Positions 47,013-56,791 are shown, numbered from the stretch's first letter. The stretch: 64,000 bases of DNA from Ensifer adhaerens (GCF_002940685.1 NZ_PNFP01000004.1:248001-312000), one strand, 5' to 3'. Notes: generated by a model from the letters alone, not told the origin. Translations and numbers: made by a program.

Positions 47013-48026
47013 ATGGCGCATCCGTTTCTGGTCAAGGACATCGCCTTTCAGGCCGGTCTCAGCACCGCGACGGTCGATCGTGTGCTCAACGAGCGCGCCG
47101 GTGTGCGCCGCCAGACCATCGCCCGCGTTCGTGCAGCCATCGAGGAGCTGGAGAAGCAGCAGGCCGGCCTCGACATCCAGGGCCGCAAGTTTGCGATCGA
47201 TATCGTCATGGAGGCGCCGGAACGCTTCACCGACGCGGTGCGCCGCGCGTTTGAAAGCGAAGCGCTGACCTTCGCGCCGACCATCTTCCGCTGTCGGTTC
47301 CACTTCGCCGAGACGATGCGCCCGCAGGATACGGTGCAACTGCTCGACCGGATCCGGCTGCGCGGGACCGACGGCCTCGTATTGAAGGCGCCCGATGTGC
47401 CCGAGATCGTCGCCGCCGTCGGCCGCTTCGAGACGGGCGGCATTCCCGTCGTGACGCTGGTGACCGACCTGCCCCATTCAAAGCGGACCGCCTATGCCGG
47501 CGCGGACAACCGGGCAGCCGGCGAAACCGCCGCTTATCTCATCGGCGAGCGCTTTTCCGGCGCCGCGGCGACGGTGCTGGTGACATTGTCGAGCGGCCGT
47601 TTTCGCGGCGAGGAAGAACGTGAGATCGGTTTTCGCCGGGTGCTGCGCGACCGTTATCCTGCGATCCGGATGGTCGAGATCAGCGAGGGCCACGGCCGCG
47701 ACAGCGAGACCGGTATCCTGGCGCATGTGGCGCTCGCGGCCAATCCCGATATCAATGCCGCCTATTCGATCGGTGGCGGCAACCGCTCGGTGCTGGCGGC
47801 CTTCGAACGCCTCGGCCGCCACTGCGCACTCTACGTCGCGCACGATCTCGACGGGGACAATCGGGCGCTGCTGCGCGATCGGCGAATTCACTTCGTGCTG
47901 CATCACGATCTCAAGACCGACGCCCGCACCGCCTTTCGGACGATGATGCTTCGGCCGGGTACGCCTGCGATCGGCCCGCAGCTTTCCGCCGTCGTGGTCA
48001 TCACGCCCTACAATGTCCCGGAGTAA
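47013..48026 (+). CDS. LacI-family transcriptional regulator
   Basis: 337 residues. The N-terminal LacI helix-turn-helix (FLVKDIAFQAGLSTATVDRVLNERAGVRRQT) and hinge are followed by a periplasmic-binding-protein-like sensor domain (about 65-335: GTDGLVLKAPD, VTLVTDLP, YAGADNRAAGETAAYLIGE, VEISEGHGRDSETG). Probably regulates the divergent PhyH-SDR genes. No clear palindromic operator was found in the 103-base gap. Confidence 0.9.
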   Translation: MAHPFLVKDIAFQAGLSTATVDRVLNERAGVRRQTIARVRAAIEELEKQQAGLDIQGRKFAIDIVMEAPERFTDAVRRAFESEALTFAPTIFRCRFHFAETMRPQDTVQLLDRIRLRGTDGLVLKAPDVPEIVAAVGRFETGGIPVVTLVTDLPHSKRTAYAGADNRAAGETAAYLIGERFSGAAATVLVTLSSGRFRGEEEREIGFRRVLRDRYPAIRMVEISEGHGRDSETGILAHVALAANPDINAAYSIGGGNRSVLAAFERLGRHCALYVAHDLDGDNRALLRDRRIHFVLHHDLKTDARTAFRTMMLRPGTPAIGPQLSAVVVITPYNVPE

Positions 48027-48047
48027 CATCCCCGCCTGCCAGCGCCT

Positions 48048-49550
48048 TCAGGCGGCCGACTGGTCGCCGTCCTTCTCCGCCGGCAGAACCATGTCGTCGG
48101 CCGTTTCGAAGCGATTGCGGCCGCGCCGCTTGGCGAGGTAGAGCGCCTCGTCGGCCGCCAGAAGCAACTGGCGCGCCGTCTGCCCGTGCCGTGGCGCAAA
48201 GGCGATGCCGGCGCTGCCGCCGACGACCAGCATCTGCCCCTCGAAGGCGACCGGCGTCTGCGCATCGGCGATCAGGCCGGCGGTCAGGCTGCGGGCGTCG
48301 GCCTCACTGCAATCACCGAGAATGACCGCGAACTCGTCGCCCCCAAGCCGGGCGACCATGCCCTTCGGCCCCGCGCGGTTGCGAAAGCGCTCGGCCATGG
48401 CGACAAGCACAGCGTCGCCGGCGGCGTGACCGTAGCGGTCGTTGACCGCCTTGAATTCGTCGAGGTCGGCATAGACGAGCGTGAAGGGATGCGTCGTTGC
48501 CCGCAGCAGCGCTGCTGCCAGCATGTCGTCGAAGCCGCTGCGGTTCATCAGCCCGGTCAGGCGGTCGTGCTTGGCGAGGTGCCGGTTCAGCGCTTCGCTC
48601 TGCTGCAGGGCGGCAAACAGCGTCGAGAAGCGCAGCGCCACGAAGGCCATCAGCAGCGCTGCGACGATCGCCATGATGATGACGCTCGGCAACAGCTCGG
48701 CGCGCACGAACCCGCCGGGTGATTTCGGCATCCAGGCCGCCACGAGACAGGACGCATCGGAGCAGCGCCCGACCAACGCGTAAGCGCTGCCTGCCGGACG
48801 CTCGTTGAGGGGAACGAAGGTCAATCCCCGGATGCCCAGCCGTGCGGCGATCTCGCGCGTCATCTTCGGGGTAACGGGGCGAACGGAAACCATCAGCACC
48901 GGTGCGCGCCGCTCTGTCGGGACCAGCAACGTCTCGGGAATGACCGCCTGCACGACGGCCACGCTCATGCGTCCTTCGATCTCGCGCAGGTCCACCGCAT
49001 GGATGCCGGGCACGGCGGGGATCACCGATTGCGGGTCCGGCGTCACGACATCCAGCTGATAGGTGCCATGGTTGTTTCTGAGTACGTTGTCATAGCGGCG
49101 CCTGGCCTCCTCGATGAGATCGTCGACCTCATCGAGCGGTCCGCGCGCCATCGCGGCTGGAACCGACGCGCCGTCCTTGAGTGCAGTCGACACGTTGCGT
49201 TCCGGATCCGTGAAGATGATCCAGGAGAAACCGTAGTCTTCCCACAGCCATCCCGTCAGCTCGTCGCCGACGAAACTGTCGCTGACATGACCGGCCTTCA
49301 GTTCCGCGTAGGTCTTGTCCCAGAAGGAAAGCTGAGCCTGGAATTGGACGGCTGCATCCATCTGGTGGCGCAACTCGTTTGCGACGAGCCGCCGTTCCGC
49401 CGAAAGACCGAAGCGATCGGCCTCCCTGACCGATCGGTCGAGGACATAGATGAGGCTTGCGATGATCAGGACCGCGACCAGGGTACAGGCGGCGTGGATC
49501 GCCCAGACCGTCTTGTCCCGCTTTGCCTGCCGCAACGCCTTTTCCACCAC
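48048..49550 (-). CDS. CHASE4-type sensor diguanylate cyclase
   Basis: 500 residues from the GTG at 49550, with GAGGGGG six bases upstream; a GTG at 49595 lacks this. Membrane helices at about 17-37 and 290-312 flank a periplasmic sensor (about 55-285) with the LSFWDKTYAELK and LTGWLWEDYGFSWIIF features of CHASE4. The GGDEF domain ends the protein: DRLTGLMNRSGFDDML, YADLDEFKAVNDRYGHAAGD and an intact GGDEF at about 403. No RxxD inhibitory site is visible five residues before it. Predicted to make cyclic di-GMP in response to a periplasmic ligand. Confidence 0.92.
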   Translation of the reverse strand: MVEKALRQAKRDKTVWAIHAACTLVAVLIIASLIYVLDRSVREADRFGLSAERRLVANELRHQMDAAVQFQAQLSFWDKTYAELKAGHVSDSFVGDELTGWLWEDYGFSWIIFTDPERNVSTALKDGASVPAAMARGPLDEVDDLIEEARRRYDNVLRNNHGTYQLDVVTPDPQSVIPAVPGIHAVDLREIEGRMSVAVVQAVIPETLLVPTERRAPVLMVSVRPVTPKMTREIAARLGIRGLTFVPLNERPAGSAYALVGRCSDASCLVAAWMPKSPGGFVRAELLPSVIIMAIVAALLMAFVALRFSTLFAALQQSEALNRHLAKHDRLTGLMNRSGFDDMLAAALLRATTHPFTLVYADLDEFKAVNDRYGHAAGDAVLVAMAERFRNRAGPKGMVARLGGDEFAVILGDCSEADARSLTAGLIADAQTPVAFEGQMLVVGGSAGIAFAPRHGQTARQLLLAADEALYLAKRRGRNRFETADDMVLPAEKDGDQSAA

Positions 49551-49744
49551 GCCAGTCCCCCTCGTCCGTACCGGCCATGCCGGGCATTCTAGCACTTGTG
49601 GAGTGCGATGCGCGACGACGGCAGCCGATACTGCCGCACCCTAGCGGTCAAAATCGAAGTTTGGCTTAAATAAGCTGGTGTTGAAATACTTAACGATTTC
49701 AACCGGCTGAATCCGCTGACAATCAGCGGTCGCAGGGGATGGAA

Positions 49745-49772
49745 GAGGGCGCGGATCATCGTCCGCGCCCTC
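49745..49772 (-). terminator. Inverted repeat downstream of the ankyrin gene
   Basis: Perfect 11-bp stem GAGGGCGCGGA (49745-49755) with TCCGCGCCCTC (49762-49772), six-base loop, 14 bases past the stop of the ankyrin gene. Read on the minus strand it is followed by TTCC only, so it is a weak or Rho-assisted terminator. Confidence 0.55.
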
Positions 49773-49785
49773 TCCCGGCACCTCG

Positions 49786-51522
49786 TTATTGTCGAGCCGC
49801 CTTTGAAGCGCGCAACAAGGCGATGATCTCCTCATTGCCACGTTCCAGGGCGAGCGCGCTTATCGACGGGCCGGCAGCGCCATCGCGCAAGCGCGCATTC
49901 GCTCCCCTGTCGAGAAGCAGCCGCACCGCATCCGCCTGCCCGTTGATCACGGCAAAGGCGAGCGGCGTCATCCAATCGTGCTGCGGCTCCGGCCGCCCGC
50001 GGCCACGGAACGTGCCGAACGCCGTCTCGATCAGTGCCGGCTGCCGGTCGAGGATCTCCGCCAGCCGCCCGGTCACGCCAAAGGATGCGGCGGCAAAGAC
50101 ATCGAGCGGCTGCGCCTTGAGGAAGCGCACCATCTCGGCCTTGCCGTTATACTGCGCCCAGCCGATCGGCGGCGCGTGGTGGTAAGGGTCACGGGCCATG
50201 GCATCGGCTCCGTGATCGAGCAGGAGCCTTGCCATGTCGATATGCCCATGCAGCGCCGCCTCGTGCATCGGCGTGCGCGAGGTCATGCGGTTGACGTCGA
50301 AGCCGAGCGACAGCATCAGCGCGACCGCATCATGCCGGTCCTCACCCGCCGCCTCGTGCAGCATCGCCGGATGCGCGGCTTCGGTCCGGGCGACAAGCGT
50401 CGGATCCGCGTCGACGAGTTCCCTCGCCTCGTCGACCTTCACTTCCCCAACGGCACGGGCCAGCCGGTCGACATCACCAAGGGGCATCACCCTCGCGCCA
50501 CGCGAAACGAGATACTGCGCCAGTGCCGGATCACCGCCGAGTTCCGCCCATTGGTAGGGCGTGCGGCCCTTGATCGGGCGGTTGACGTCGGCGCCGTGTT
50601 CGACAAGCAGCCGCACCCGGTCGGCCATGCGTTTTTCCAGTGCCCAGGCAAGCTGGTAGTCGAACACGCGCTCGCCGTTTTCGACCAACTGGCCATCGTT
50701 GCGCACAAGCCAGTTGTTGCGGTCGTCGGCATTGAGGCCGTGGTCGAGCAGCAGCTTGAGGCAAGTGTTGTCGGGCTCGAACATCCGGTTGTAGAGCGCC
50801 TGGCTGTCATTGGCCCGGGCACCGGCAGACAGCAGCAGCCGCGCAAAGGCGACGCAATCCGGATGCGGCGGCTGCCGCTCCGGTCCGGCTTCGCCCTCGC
50901 CGAAAACCCCGGTCAACGCCGTGAAACGATACTGACCGTCGTCGAGCCAATGGGCGTTCGGGTCGGCGCCGCGGGCGATCAGCCGCGCGGCAGCGGGTAG
51001 CGACGAACGACCGGGCACGCGGGCATAGGCGGTGTAGAGCAGCGGCTCCCAGTCGTAGGGACCGCCACGCTTGTTTGCGAGCTTGGGGTCGCGATCGAGC
51101 CAATGGTCGATCGCCTCGGCGTCGCCGAGCGCCGCGGCCACATGAATGCTGTCGCCGGCGATCTCAGGGTGTTCGTCCAGGAGGGCAAGTGCCTGAGAAA
51201 ACCGTTCAGGATCTGCCGCTATGTCACTGAAATACGAGACCGATGCGAGACCGAGAAAGCGATTGGCAAGCTGCTCTGTCGCCGGCTGCGCGGCGCCCGC
51301 CTTTTCAAGTTGCCGCTTCAGCCGCGTCCAGCTCGCAAAGCCGAATTCGCGGGCAAGCACGAGCTGGGCATCCTGGAGACCCATTTCGGCAGGATCCGAG
51401 AAATAGGGAAGCGCCCGCTGGCGGGCACTGGCATCGCCGGCCTTCACGGCTTTCAGAAGAGCCTTGGCCTGCTTGCGGATGGTATCGAGGGTAAGGTTCG
51501 CGGAAAGATCGCGCGTGATCAT
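49786..51522 (-). CDS. Ankyrin-repeat protein
   Basis: 578 residues from the ATG at 51522, with an ideal AAAGGAGGT upstream. The N-terminal 75 residues (IRKQAKALLKAVKAGD, LVLAREFGFASWTRLKRQLEK) match the domain found before ankyrin repeats in several alphaproteobacterial proteins. About eight ankyrin units follow, for instance RLLVEHGADVNRPIKGRTPYQWAELGG, TPMHEAALHGHIDMARLLLDHGADA, and the last at PLAFAVINGQADAVRLLLDRGAN. No signal peptide, so cytoplasmic. Target unknown. Confidence 0.85.
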   Translation of the reverse strand: MITRDLSANLTLDTIRKQAKALLKAVKAGDASARQRALPYFSDPAEMGLQDAQLVLAREFGFASWTRLKRQLEKAGAAQPATEQLANRFLGLASVSYFSDIAADPERFSQALALLDEHPEIAGDSIHVAAALGDAEAIDHWLDRDPKLANKRGGPYDWEPLLYTAYARVPGRSSLPAAARLIARGADPNAHWLDDGQYRFTALTGVFGEGEAGPERQPPHPDCVAFARLLLSAGARANDSQALYNRMFEPDNTCLKLLLDHGLNADDRNNWLVRNDGQLVENGERVFDYQLAWALEKRMADRVRLLVEHGADVNRPIKGRTPYQWAELGGDPALAQYLVSRGARVMPLGDVDRLARAVGEVKVDEARELVDADPTLVARTEAAHPAMLHEAAGEDRHDAVALMLSLGFDVNRMTSRTPMHEAALHGHIDMARLLLDHGADAMARDPYHHAPPIGWAQYNGKAEMVRFLKAQPLDVFAAASFGVTGRLAEILDRQPALIETAFGTFRGRGRPEPQHDWMTPLAFAVINGQADAVRLLLDRGANARLRDGAAGPSISALALERGNEEIIALLRASKAARQ

Positions 51523-51686
51523 GAAAGACCTCCTTTCATTCACGTCCGGTATCCGCGCCCACAGACTGAAAAGAGGTGTGGCAACCAAGTTCAGTGAGAC
51601 AGGTGGGCCTTGCCCTTCCCGCGGATCGGATGCGCCCTGCGAACGAACGAAGCGCTAGCACGCGGGATTATACTTGTCCAGCGTCC

Positions 51687-52514
51687 TCATCTTTCGGGCT
51701 CGTAGCGCACGAAGGCGAAGCGGTCGCCTGATGGAGACCAGTTGGGAACGTTGATCGTTCCCTGTCCGCCGAAGAGCTCGAACAGCTCCCGCGCATTGCC
51801 GCCGTCCATGTTCATCAGTCTCAGCCGCACGTCGAGGTCTCTTGGATGATCGAAGACATCGCCGTCATAGGAAAGCACCAGCAGGTTCTTGCCGTCAGGC
51901 GACGGATGCGGGAACCAGTCGCCATAGGGGCTGTCGGTGATCCGCGTGACGTCGCTACCGTCAGGCCGCACGCGCCAGATCTGCATCTGCCCGGTGCGGC
52001 TGGAGTTGAAGTAGATCCATTCACCATCGGCCGACCAGTCGGGCCCGTCGTTGCGGCCCTCGCCATGGGTCAGGCGCGTCTCCTCGCCGCCATCGACGGA
52101 GATCGTGTAGATGTCGAAGACCTGGTCGCGGATGCCGCAATAGGCGAGCGTCTGCCCGTCCGGCGACCAGCCATGCCAGTAGGACGGCAGGTTGCGGGTG
52201 ACGAGTCGCGGTCGGCCACCTTCCGCCGGCAGCAGATAGATCGCCGATTTTCCGAACTCGGTCTTGTCGCTGATCGCAAGTGTGCGGCCGTCCGGCGAGA
52301 TGCCGTGATCGTTGTTGCAGAGCGTCGCAAAGCCGGTGTCGATCTCCACCGGCTCGGAACCATCAAGACCAAGCCGATAGAGCCTGCCGTCGCCGTTGAT
52401 GATCAGATGCGATCCGTCCCGCGACCAGTTCGGCGCCTCGACCAGCCTGTCCGTCTGCCAGACGACCCGCGTTTCGCCGCTTGCGATGTCATGGATTTCG
52501 ACGGAACTGCGCAT
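51687..52514 (-). CDS. TolB-like beta-propeller protein
   Basis: 275 residues. Repeated WSPDG/SPDGRTLA-type strands (WSRDGSHLIIN, ISPDGRTLAIS, WSPDGQTLAYC, WSADGEWIYFNSS, PSPDGKNLLVLS, WSPSGDRFAFV) are the PD40/TolB propeller signature, about six blades. There is no signal peptide and no DPP-IV peptidase domain, so unlike TolB it is probably cytoplasmic. Possibly co-transcribed downstream of nadE and the small membrane protein (24-base gap). Confidence 0.8.
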   Translation of the reverse strand: MRSSVEIHDIASGETRVVWQTDRLVEAPNWSRDGSHLIINGDGRLYRLGLDGSEPVEIDTGFATLCNNDHGISPDGRTLAISDKTEFGKSAIYLLPAEGGRPRLVTRNLPSYWHGWSPDGQTLAYCGIRDQVFDIYTISVDGGEETRLTHGEGRNDGPDWSADGEWIYFNSSRTGQMQIWRVRPDGSDVTRITDSPYGDWFPHPSPDGKNLLVLSYDGDVFDHPRDLDVRLRLMNMDGGNARELFELFGGQGTINVPNWSPSGDRFAFVRYEPER

Positions 52515-52538
52515 TCTCTTCTCCCGCCTGGAAAGCAG

Positions 52539-52874
52539 CTACTTGCGTTCTTCACCCGGCGACAGTGTCGCCAGAATTTTGGCACAGACCGATTGCATCA
52601 GGACGGAATCGCGTCGCTCCCGCCACGTCGAAACCAACCCCCAGGCGAGCAGGAGCAGGATGCAGACGAAGGCGACGCCGATCATGGTGAGGCTGCCGGT
52701 CGCAAGGCCGTAGATCCCGAAGATAGCCGGTGTAGCGAAATAGGCGATCTGCGCCGAAAGCTGCCGGCCGGCGGAGACATCGCTGAGCGACCACAGCCGC
52801 ATCAGCCGGATTTCCTCGTCCGTGAACGCTGGACGGCCTTGCCGGCCGTCCTCTTCTGCGGAGAGGGCGTCCAT
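52539..52874 (-). CDS. Small two-helix membrane protein
   Basis: 111 residues. An acidic soluble N-terminus (FTDEEIRLMRLWSLSD) is followed by two membrane helices at about 44-60 (YFATPAIFGIYGLATG) and 65-84 (MIGVAFVCILLLLAWGLV) and a basic Cys-containing tail. Four bases after nadE, so probably translated from the same mRNA. Not recognised. Confidence 0.65.
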   Translation of the reverse strand: MDALSAEEDGRQGRPAFTDEEIRLMRLWSLSDVSAGRQLSAQIAYFATPAIFGIYGLATGSLTMIGVAFVCILLLLAWGLVSTWRERRDSVLMQSVCAKILATLSPGEERK

Positions 52875-52877
52875 CTC

Positions 52878-54560
52878 CTAACCCCGGTCGCGGAAGCGAT
52901 TGGTGATCGGGTAGCGGCGATCGCGGCCGAAATTCTTCTTGGTGATCTTGACGCCCGGCGCCGACTGCCGGCGCTTGTATTCGGCGATGTAGAGCAGATG
53001 CTCGACCCGGTGCACCGTCGCCTCGTCGTGGCCGCGCGCGACGATTTCGTCGGTCCCCATCTCCTTTTCCACCAGGCACTCGAGAATGTCGTCGAGCACC
53101 GGATAGGGCGGCAGCGAATCCTGGTCCGTCTGGTTGGGGCGAAGCTCGGCCGAAGGCGCCTTGTCGATGATGTTCTGCGGAATGACGATGCCGGAAGGAC
53201 CGAGCGCGCCCGGCGGCACGGTTGCGTTGCGCCAGCGCGAGATCGCATAGACCTGCATCTTGTAGAGGTCCTTGATCGGGTTGAAGCCGCCGTTCATGTC
53301 GCCGTAGAGCGTGGCGTAGCCCACCGACATCTCCGACTTGTTGCCCGTCGTCACCACCATAGAGCCGAACTTGTTGGAGATCGCCATCAGGATCGCGCCG
53401 CGCGTGCGGCTCTGCAGGTTTTCCTCGGTGATGCCGGATTCGGTGCCTTCGAACGTATCGGAGAGCGCGCTGAGGAACCCTTCGACCGGCTCCGAGATCG
53501 GCACGATGTCGTAGCGGCAGCCAAGCGCTGCGGCGCATTCCTTGGCGTCCTTCAGCGATTCCTGCGAGGTGTAGCGGTAAGGCAGCATGACGGTGCGCAC
53601 CCGCTCCTCGCCGAGCGCATCCACCGCCAGCGCCGCACAGATGGCGGAATCGATGCCGCCGGAAAGGCCGAGCACCACGTTCTTGAAGCCGTTCTTGTTG
53701 ACGTAGTCACGGAAGCCGAGCATGCAGGCGCGGTAGTCCGCCTCCTCCCGTTCCGGCAGCCGCGACTTCAGGCCGCTCTCGCAATGCCAGCCGCCCTCGC
53801 CCTTCTTCCACTCGACGATCGAGATCGCCTCTTCGAACTGGCTCATCTGGAAGGCGAGCGACTTGTCCGTATTGAAGGCGAAGCTTGCGCCGTCGAAGAC
53901 CAGTTCGTCCTGGCCGCCCAACTGGTTGGCGTAGATCATCGGCAGCCCGGTCTCGATCACCTGCTTCAGCACCACCTGGTGGCGCACGTCGACCTTGCCG
54001 CGATAATAGGGCGAACCGTTCGGCGACAGCAGGATTTCTGCACCGCTTTCGGCCAAAGTCTCGCAGACGCCGAGATCGCCCCAGATATCCTCGCAGATCG
54101 GAATGCCGATGCGCACGCCACGGAAATTGACCGGCCCAGGCATCTCGCCCGGATCAAAGACGCGCTTTTCGTCAAACTCGCCATAGTTCGGCAGATCGAC
54201 CTTGTCGCGGATCGCGATCACCTTGCCGCCGTCGAGCACCGCTACCGAATTGTGCCGGCCAGTCTTTGCCTGGCGCGGGAAACCGATGATGACACCCGGT
54301 CCGCCGTCGGCCGTTTCGGCGGCAAGCTTTTCGACCGCCTGCAGGCAGGCCTTCAGAAAGGCAGGCTTCAGCACCAGATCTTCCGGCGGATAGCCCGAGA
54401 TGAAGAGCTCCGTCAAAAGCAGGAGATCGGCGCCCTGGCGCGCCGCATCGGTGCGCGCCTCGCGCGCCTTGACCAGGTTTCCGGCGATGTCGCCCACGGT
54501 CGGGTTGAGCTGGGCGACGGCGATGCGAAGGAGCGAGGGGGCGTTTTTATGGGCGGTCAT
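52878..54560 (-). CDS. nadE: Glutamine-dependent NAD+ synthetase
   Basis: 560 residues from the ATG at 54560; the 16-residue longer frame is unlike the family. The N-terminal nitrilase-type glutaminase domain has Glu51 (LLTELF), Lys120 (RDKVDLP) and Cys156 (PICEDIW). The C-terminal synthase domain has the PP-loop LGLSGGIDSA near 298-304 and later NKSEMSVGY, TLYGDMNGGFNP. It amidates nicotinate adenine dinucleotide to NAD+ using ammonia channelled from glutamine. The size is that of the two-domain bacterial enzyme. Confidence 0.95.
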   Translation of the reverse strand: MTAHKNAPSLLRIAVAQLNPTVGDIAGNLVKAREARTDAARQGADLLLLTELFISGYPPEDLVLKPAFLKACLQAVEKLAAETADGGPGVIIGFPRQAKTGRHNSVAVLDGGKVIAIRDKVDLPNYGEFDEKRVFDPGEMPGPVNFRGVRIGIPICEDIWGDLGVCETLAESGAEILLSPNGSPYYRGKVDVRHQVVLKQVIETGLPMIYANQLGGQDELVFDGASFAFNTDKSLAFQMSQFEEAISIVEWKKGEGGWHCESGLKSRLPEREEADYRACMLGFRDYVNKNGFKNVVLGLSGGIDSAICAALAVDALGEERVRTVMLPYRYTSQESLKDAKECAAALGCRYDIVPISEPVEGFLSALSDTFEGTESGITEENLQSRTRGAILMAISNKFGSMVVTTGNKSEMSVGYATLYGDMNGGFNPIKDLYKMQVYAISRWRNATVPPGALGPSGIVIPQNIIDKAPSAELRPNQTDQDSLPPYPVLDDILECLVEKEMGTDEIVARGHDEATVHRVEHLLYIAEYKRRQSAPGVKITKKNFGRDRRYPITNRFRDRG

Positions 54561-54810
54561 GAGCGGGCCTGTCGGTCTGTTCTGAACGATTGCATCTGAC
54601 TTTCGCAATGTTCTTTAGCGCAATCTGCGGGAAAATACCCACAGGCAATCGCCGACACGCGAAAAAATCCGAAAAATTCTGTTTTTCCCGGTCCTTATAC
54701 CGGGCTGTTCGCGCGTCTTCACGCCACGAAAAGCCCCCCTCCATCCCGGTTAAGAAACCATTCATCCCCTGTTCAAAATGACGGGCGTATGACAGTTACA
54801 CGACGCATTT

Positions 54811-56757
54811 ATGAAATTGGAGAATATGTTGGCCAGTATCGATTCCGCTGTCGCGAGAGGCTCACGTGTCTATGTCGACCGACCCGGCTTCACCGCGCGG
54901 CACGCCAAGACGCTCGCTTCCACGCGCAGCGCACTGTTCTCCCTTTTTGTTGCAACTGCCCTTGTCTTCGCCGTTGAACTGATCGTCCGTCAGTCGCTGA
55001 CCGATACCGTCGCCTATGTGCTTGATCCCACGCGCCCGGCGCTAACGACCATCGGCATATTCTTTCTCATTCTGCTGGCTGTCGACGGCATTTTCGGTCG
55101 CGAGCACAAGTCGGCCGTGGTGATCGCGCCGCTCGCGCTCCTGCCGGCCGTCATCTGCCAGCAGAAGCAGGTCTTCCTGTCCGACCCGCTCTACCCGACC
55201 GACTTCCTGTTCGGCCGCCAGATCATGGAACTGATGCCGGTACTGGTGAAGGACCGCCCGTGGACGGCCGTCGGCATCGCGGTCGGCCTCGTCGCCACCG
55301 TCGTCGCCATCGCCCTTCTCCTGCGCTTTGCCTGGCGGACCTTCCCGAAGCTTTCCAAGCGCGAGCGCGTGGCGCGGCTCGCCTTCGCGCTGCCGCTGCT
55401 GGTCGCCTTCTGGAACATCATGGACTACAACCAGTTCTCCTGGATCCGTGATCGCCTGAAGGTCATCCCGATCATGTGGGATCAGACCGAGAACTACAAA
55501 CACAACGGCTTTGCGCTCGCCTTTGCCATCAACCTGCCGATGGCCAATGTCAGCGCGCCCGCCGGCTACATGGTCGACGCGATCGACCGCATTCCGGTCA
55601 AGCCCCTTCCGGCCGGCACCTCGCATCGCGGCAAGCCCGACGTCATCGTGCTGATGAGCGAATCCTTCTGGGATCCGACCCGCCTGCCGAACGTCAAGCT
55701 CTCGCCCGACCCGATGCCGACCATTCGCGAAATGCAGTCGGGCAACGTCTTCTCGCCGGAATTCGGCGGCATGACCGCCAATGTCGAATTCGAGGCGCTG
55801 ACCGGCTTCTCGAACGCCTTCCTGCCCTATGGCAGCATTCCCTACCAGCAGTACATCCGCAATCCGATCCCGTCGCTTGCCACGTTCTTCCGTGGCGAGG
55901 GCTATGTCTCGCGCGCCATCCACCCCTTCCAGAGCTGGTTCTGGAACCGCACCGCCGTCTACAAGGCCTTCGGCTTCGACATGTTCAAGTCGGAAGAGAA
56001 CATGCCGGCGATGCAGAAACGCGGCATCTTCGCCTCGGACGAATCTCTGACGAAGGAGATTATCCACCAGGCCGACGCGATGGACGATCCGTTCTTCTTC
56101 TTCGCCGTCACGCTCCAGGGCCACGGCCCCTATGAGGCGAACCGCTATGCCCAGAACACCATCAAGGTCGAAGGCGACCTGCCGGAAGCCGATCGCCAGG
56201 TGCTCGCCACCTATGCGCAAGGCATCAAGGAGGCCGACGACAGCCTGAAGATGCTGATGGACTGGGCGAAGAAGCGCGACCGCGAAACGATCATCGTGCT
56301 CTTCGGCGACCACCTGCCGCCGCTCAACACGGTCTATACCAGCACCGGTTTCATGAAGGGCGTGACGGCGGAGCGCAAAGGTTCGAAGGAGCAGATGAAG
56401 GCGCAGCACGAAACGCCGCTCGTCGTCTGGTCGAACAAGACCGGCCCGAGGAAGAACGTCGGCACGATCAGCCCGGCCTTCCTCTCCTACCAGATCCTCA
56501 AGCAGTCGGGCTACGAGCACCCCTACTACACCGGCTTCCTCGGCAAGGTTTACGACCAGTACCGCGTCGTCGACCGCTACATGCTGATCCGCAAGAACGG
56601 CAAGGAAGTCGCCGAGTGGTCGCGCCAGCCGAAGGTGCCGGCGCTGCTGCGTGACTACCGGTTCCTGCAGCACGACATGATGTTCGGCGAACGGTTCTCG
56701 ACCGACCGGTTCTTCAAGTCGCATGCGGATCTCTTCGCAAGCGTCGAGACCCATTAA
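54811..56757 (+). CDS. LTA-synthase-like (sulfatase superfamily) phosphoglycerol transferase
   Basis: 648 residues. Five hydrophobic helices occupy about residues 40-215, then a periplasmic sulfatase-fold domain from about 275. KPDVIVLMSESFWDPTRL holds the metal-binding Glu, GGMTANVEFEALTG the putative nucleophile Thr near 322, and VLFGDHLPP the metal-binding Asp and His. This matches lipoteichoic acid synthase and the phosphoglycerol transferases that decorate periplasmic glucans. In a rhizobium, cyclic beta-glucan or another glycan is the plausible acceptor (inference); CgmB of Sinorhizobium has this type of activity. Divergent from nadE. Confidence 0.82.
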   Translation: MKLENMLASIDSAVARGSRVYVDRPGFTARHAKTLASTRSALFSLFVATALVFAVELIVRQSLTDTVAYVLDPTRPALTTIGIFFLILLAVDGIFGREHKSAVVIAPLALLPAVICQQKQVFLSDPLYPTDFLFGRQIMELMPVLVKDRPWTAVGIAVGLVATVVAIALLLRFAWRTFPKLSKRERVARLAFALPLLVAFWNIMDYNQFSWIRDRLKVIPIMWDQTENYKHNGFALAFAINLPMANVSAPAGYMVDAIDRIPVKPLPAGTSHRGKPDVIVLMSESFWDPTRLPNVKLSPDPMPTIREMQSGNVFSPEFGGMTANVEFEALTGFSNAFLPYGSIPYQQYIRNPIPSLATFFRGEGYVSRAIHPFQSWFWNRTAVYKAFGFDMFKSEENMPAMQKRGIFASDESLTKEIIHQADAMDDPFFFFAVTLQGHGPYEANRYAQNTIKVEGDLPEADRQVLATYAQGIKEADDSLKMLMDWAKKRDRETIIVLFGDHLPPLNTVYTSTGFMKGVTAERKGSKEQMKAQHETPLVVWSNKTGPRKNVGTISPAFLSYQILKQSGYEHPYYTGFLGKVYDQYRVVDRYMLIRKNGKEVAEWSRQPKVPALLRDYRFLQHDMMFGERFSTDRFFKSHADLFASVETH

Positions 56758-56765
56758 GCAACCGG

Positions 56766-56791
56766 ACCGGAGCGGCAGCAGTCGCTCCGGT
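56766..56791 (+). terminator. Hairpin downstream of the LTA-synthase-like gene
   Basis: Perfect nine-base stem ACCGGAGCG (56766-56774) with CGCTCCGGT (56783-56791) around eight bases, nine bases after the stop codon. ATTTTCC follows ten bases later. A weak intrinsic terminator. Confidence 0.55.
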
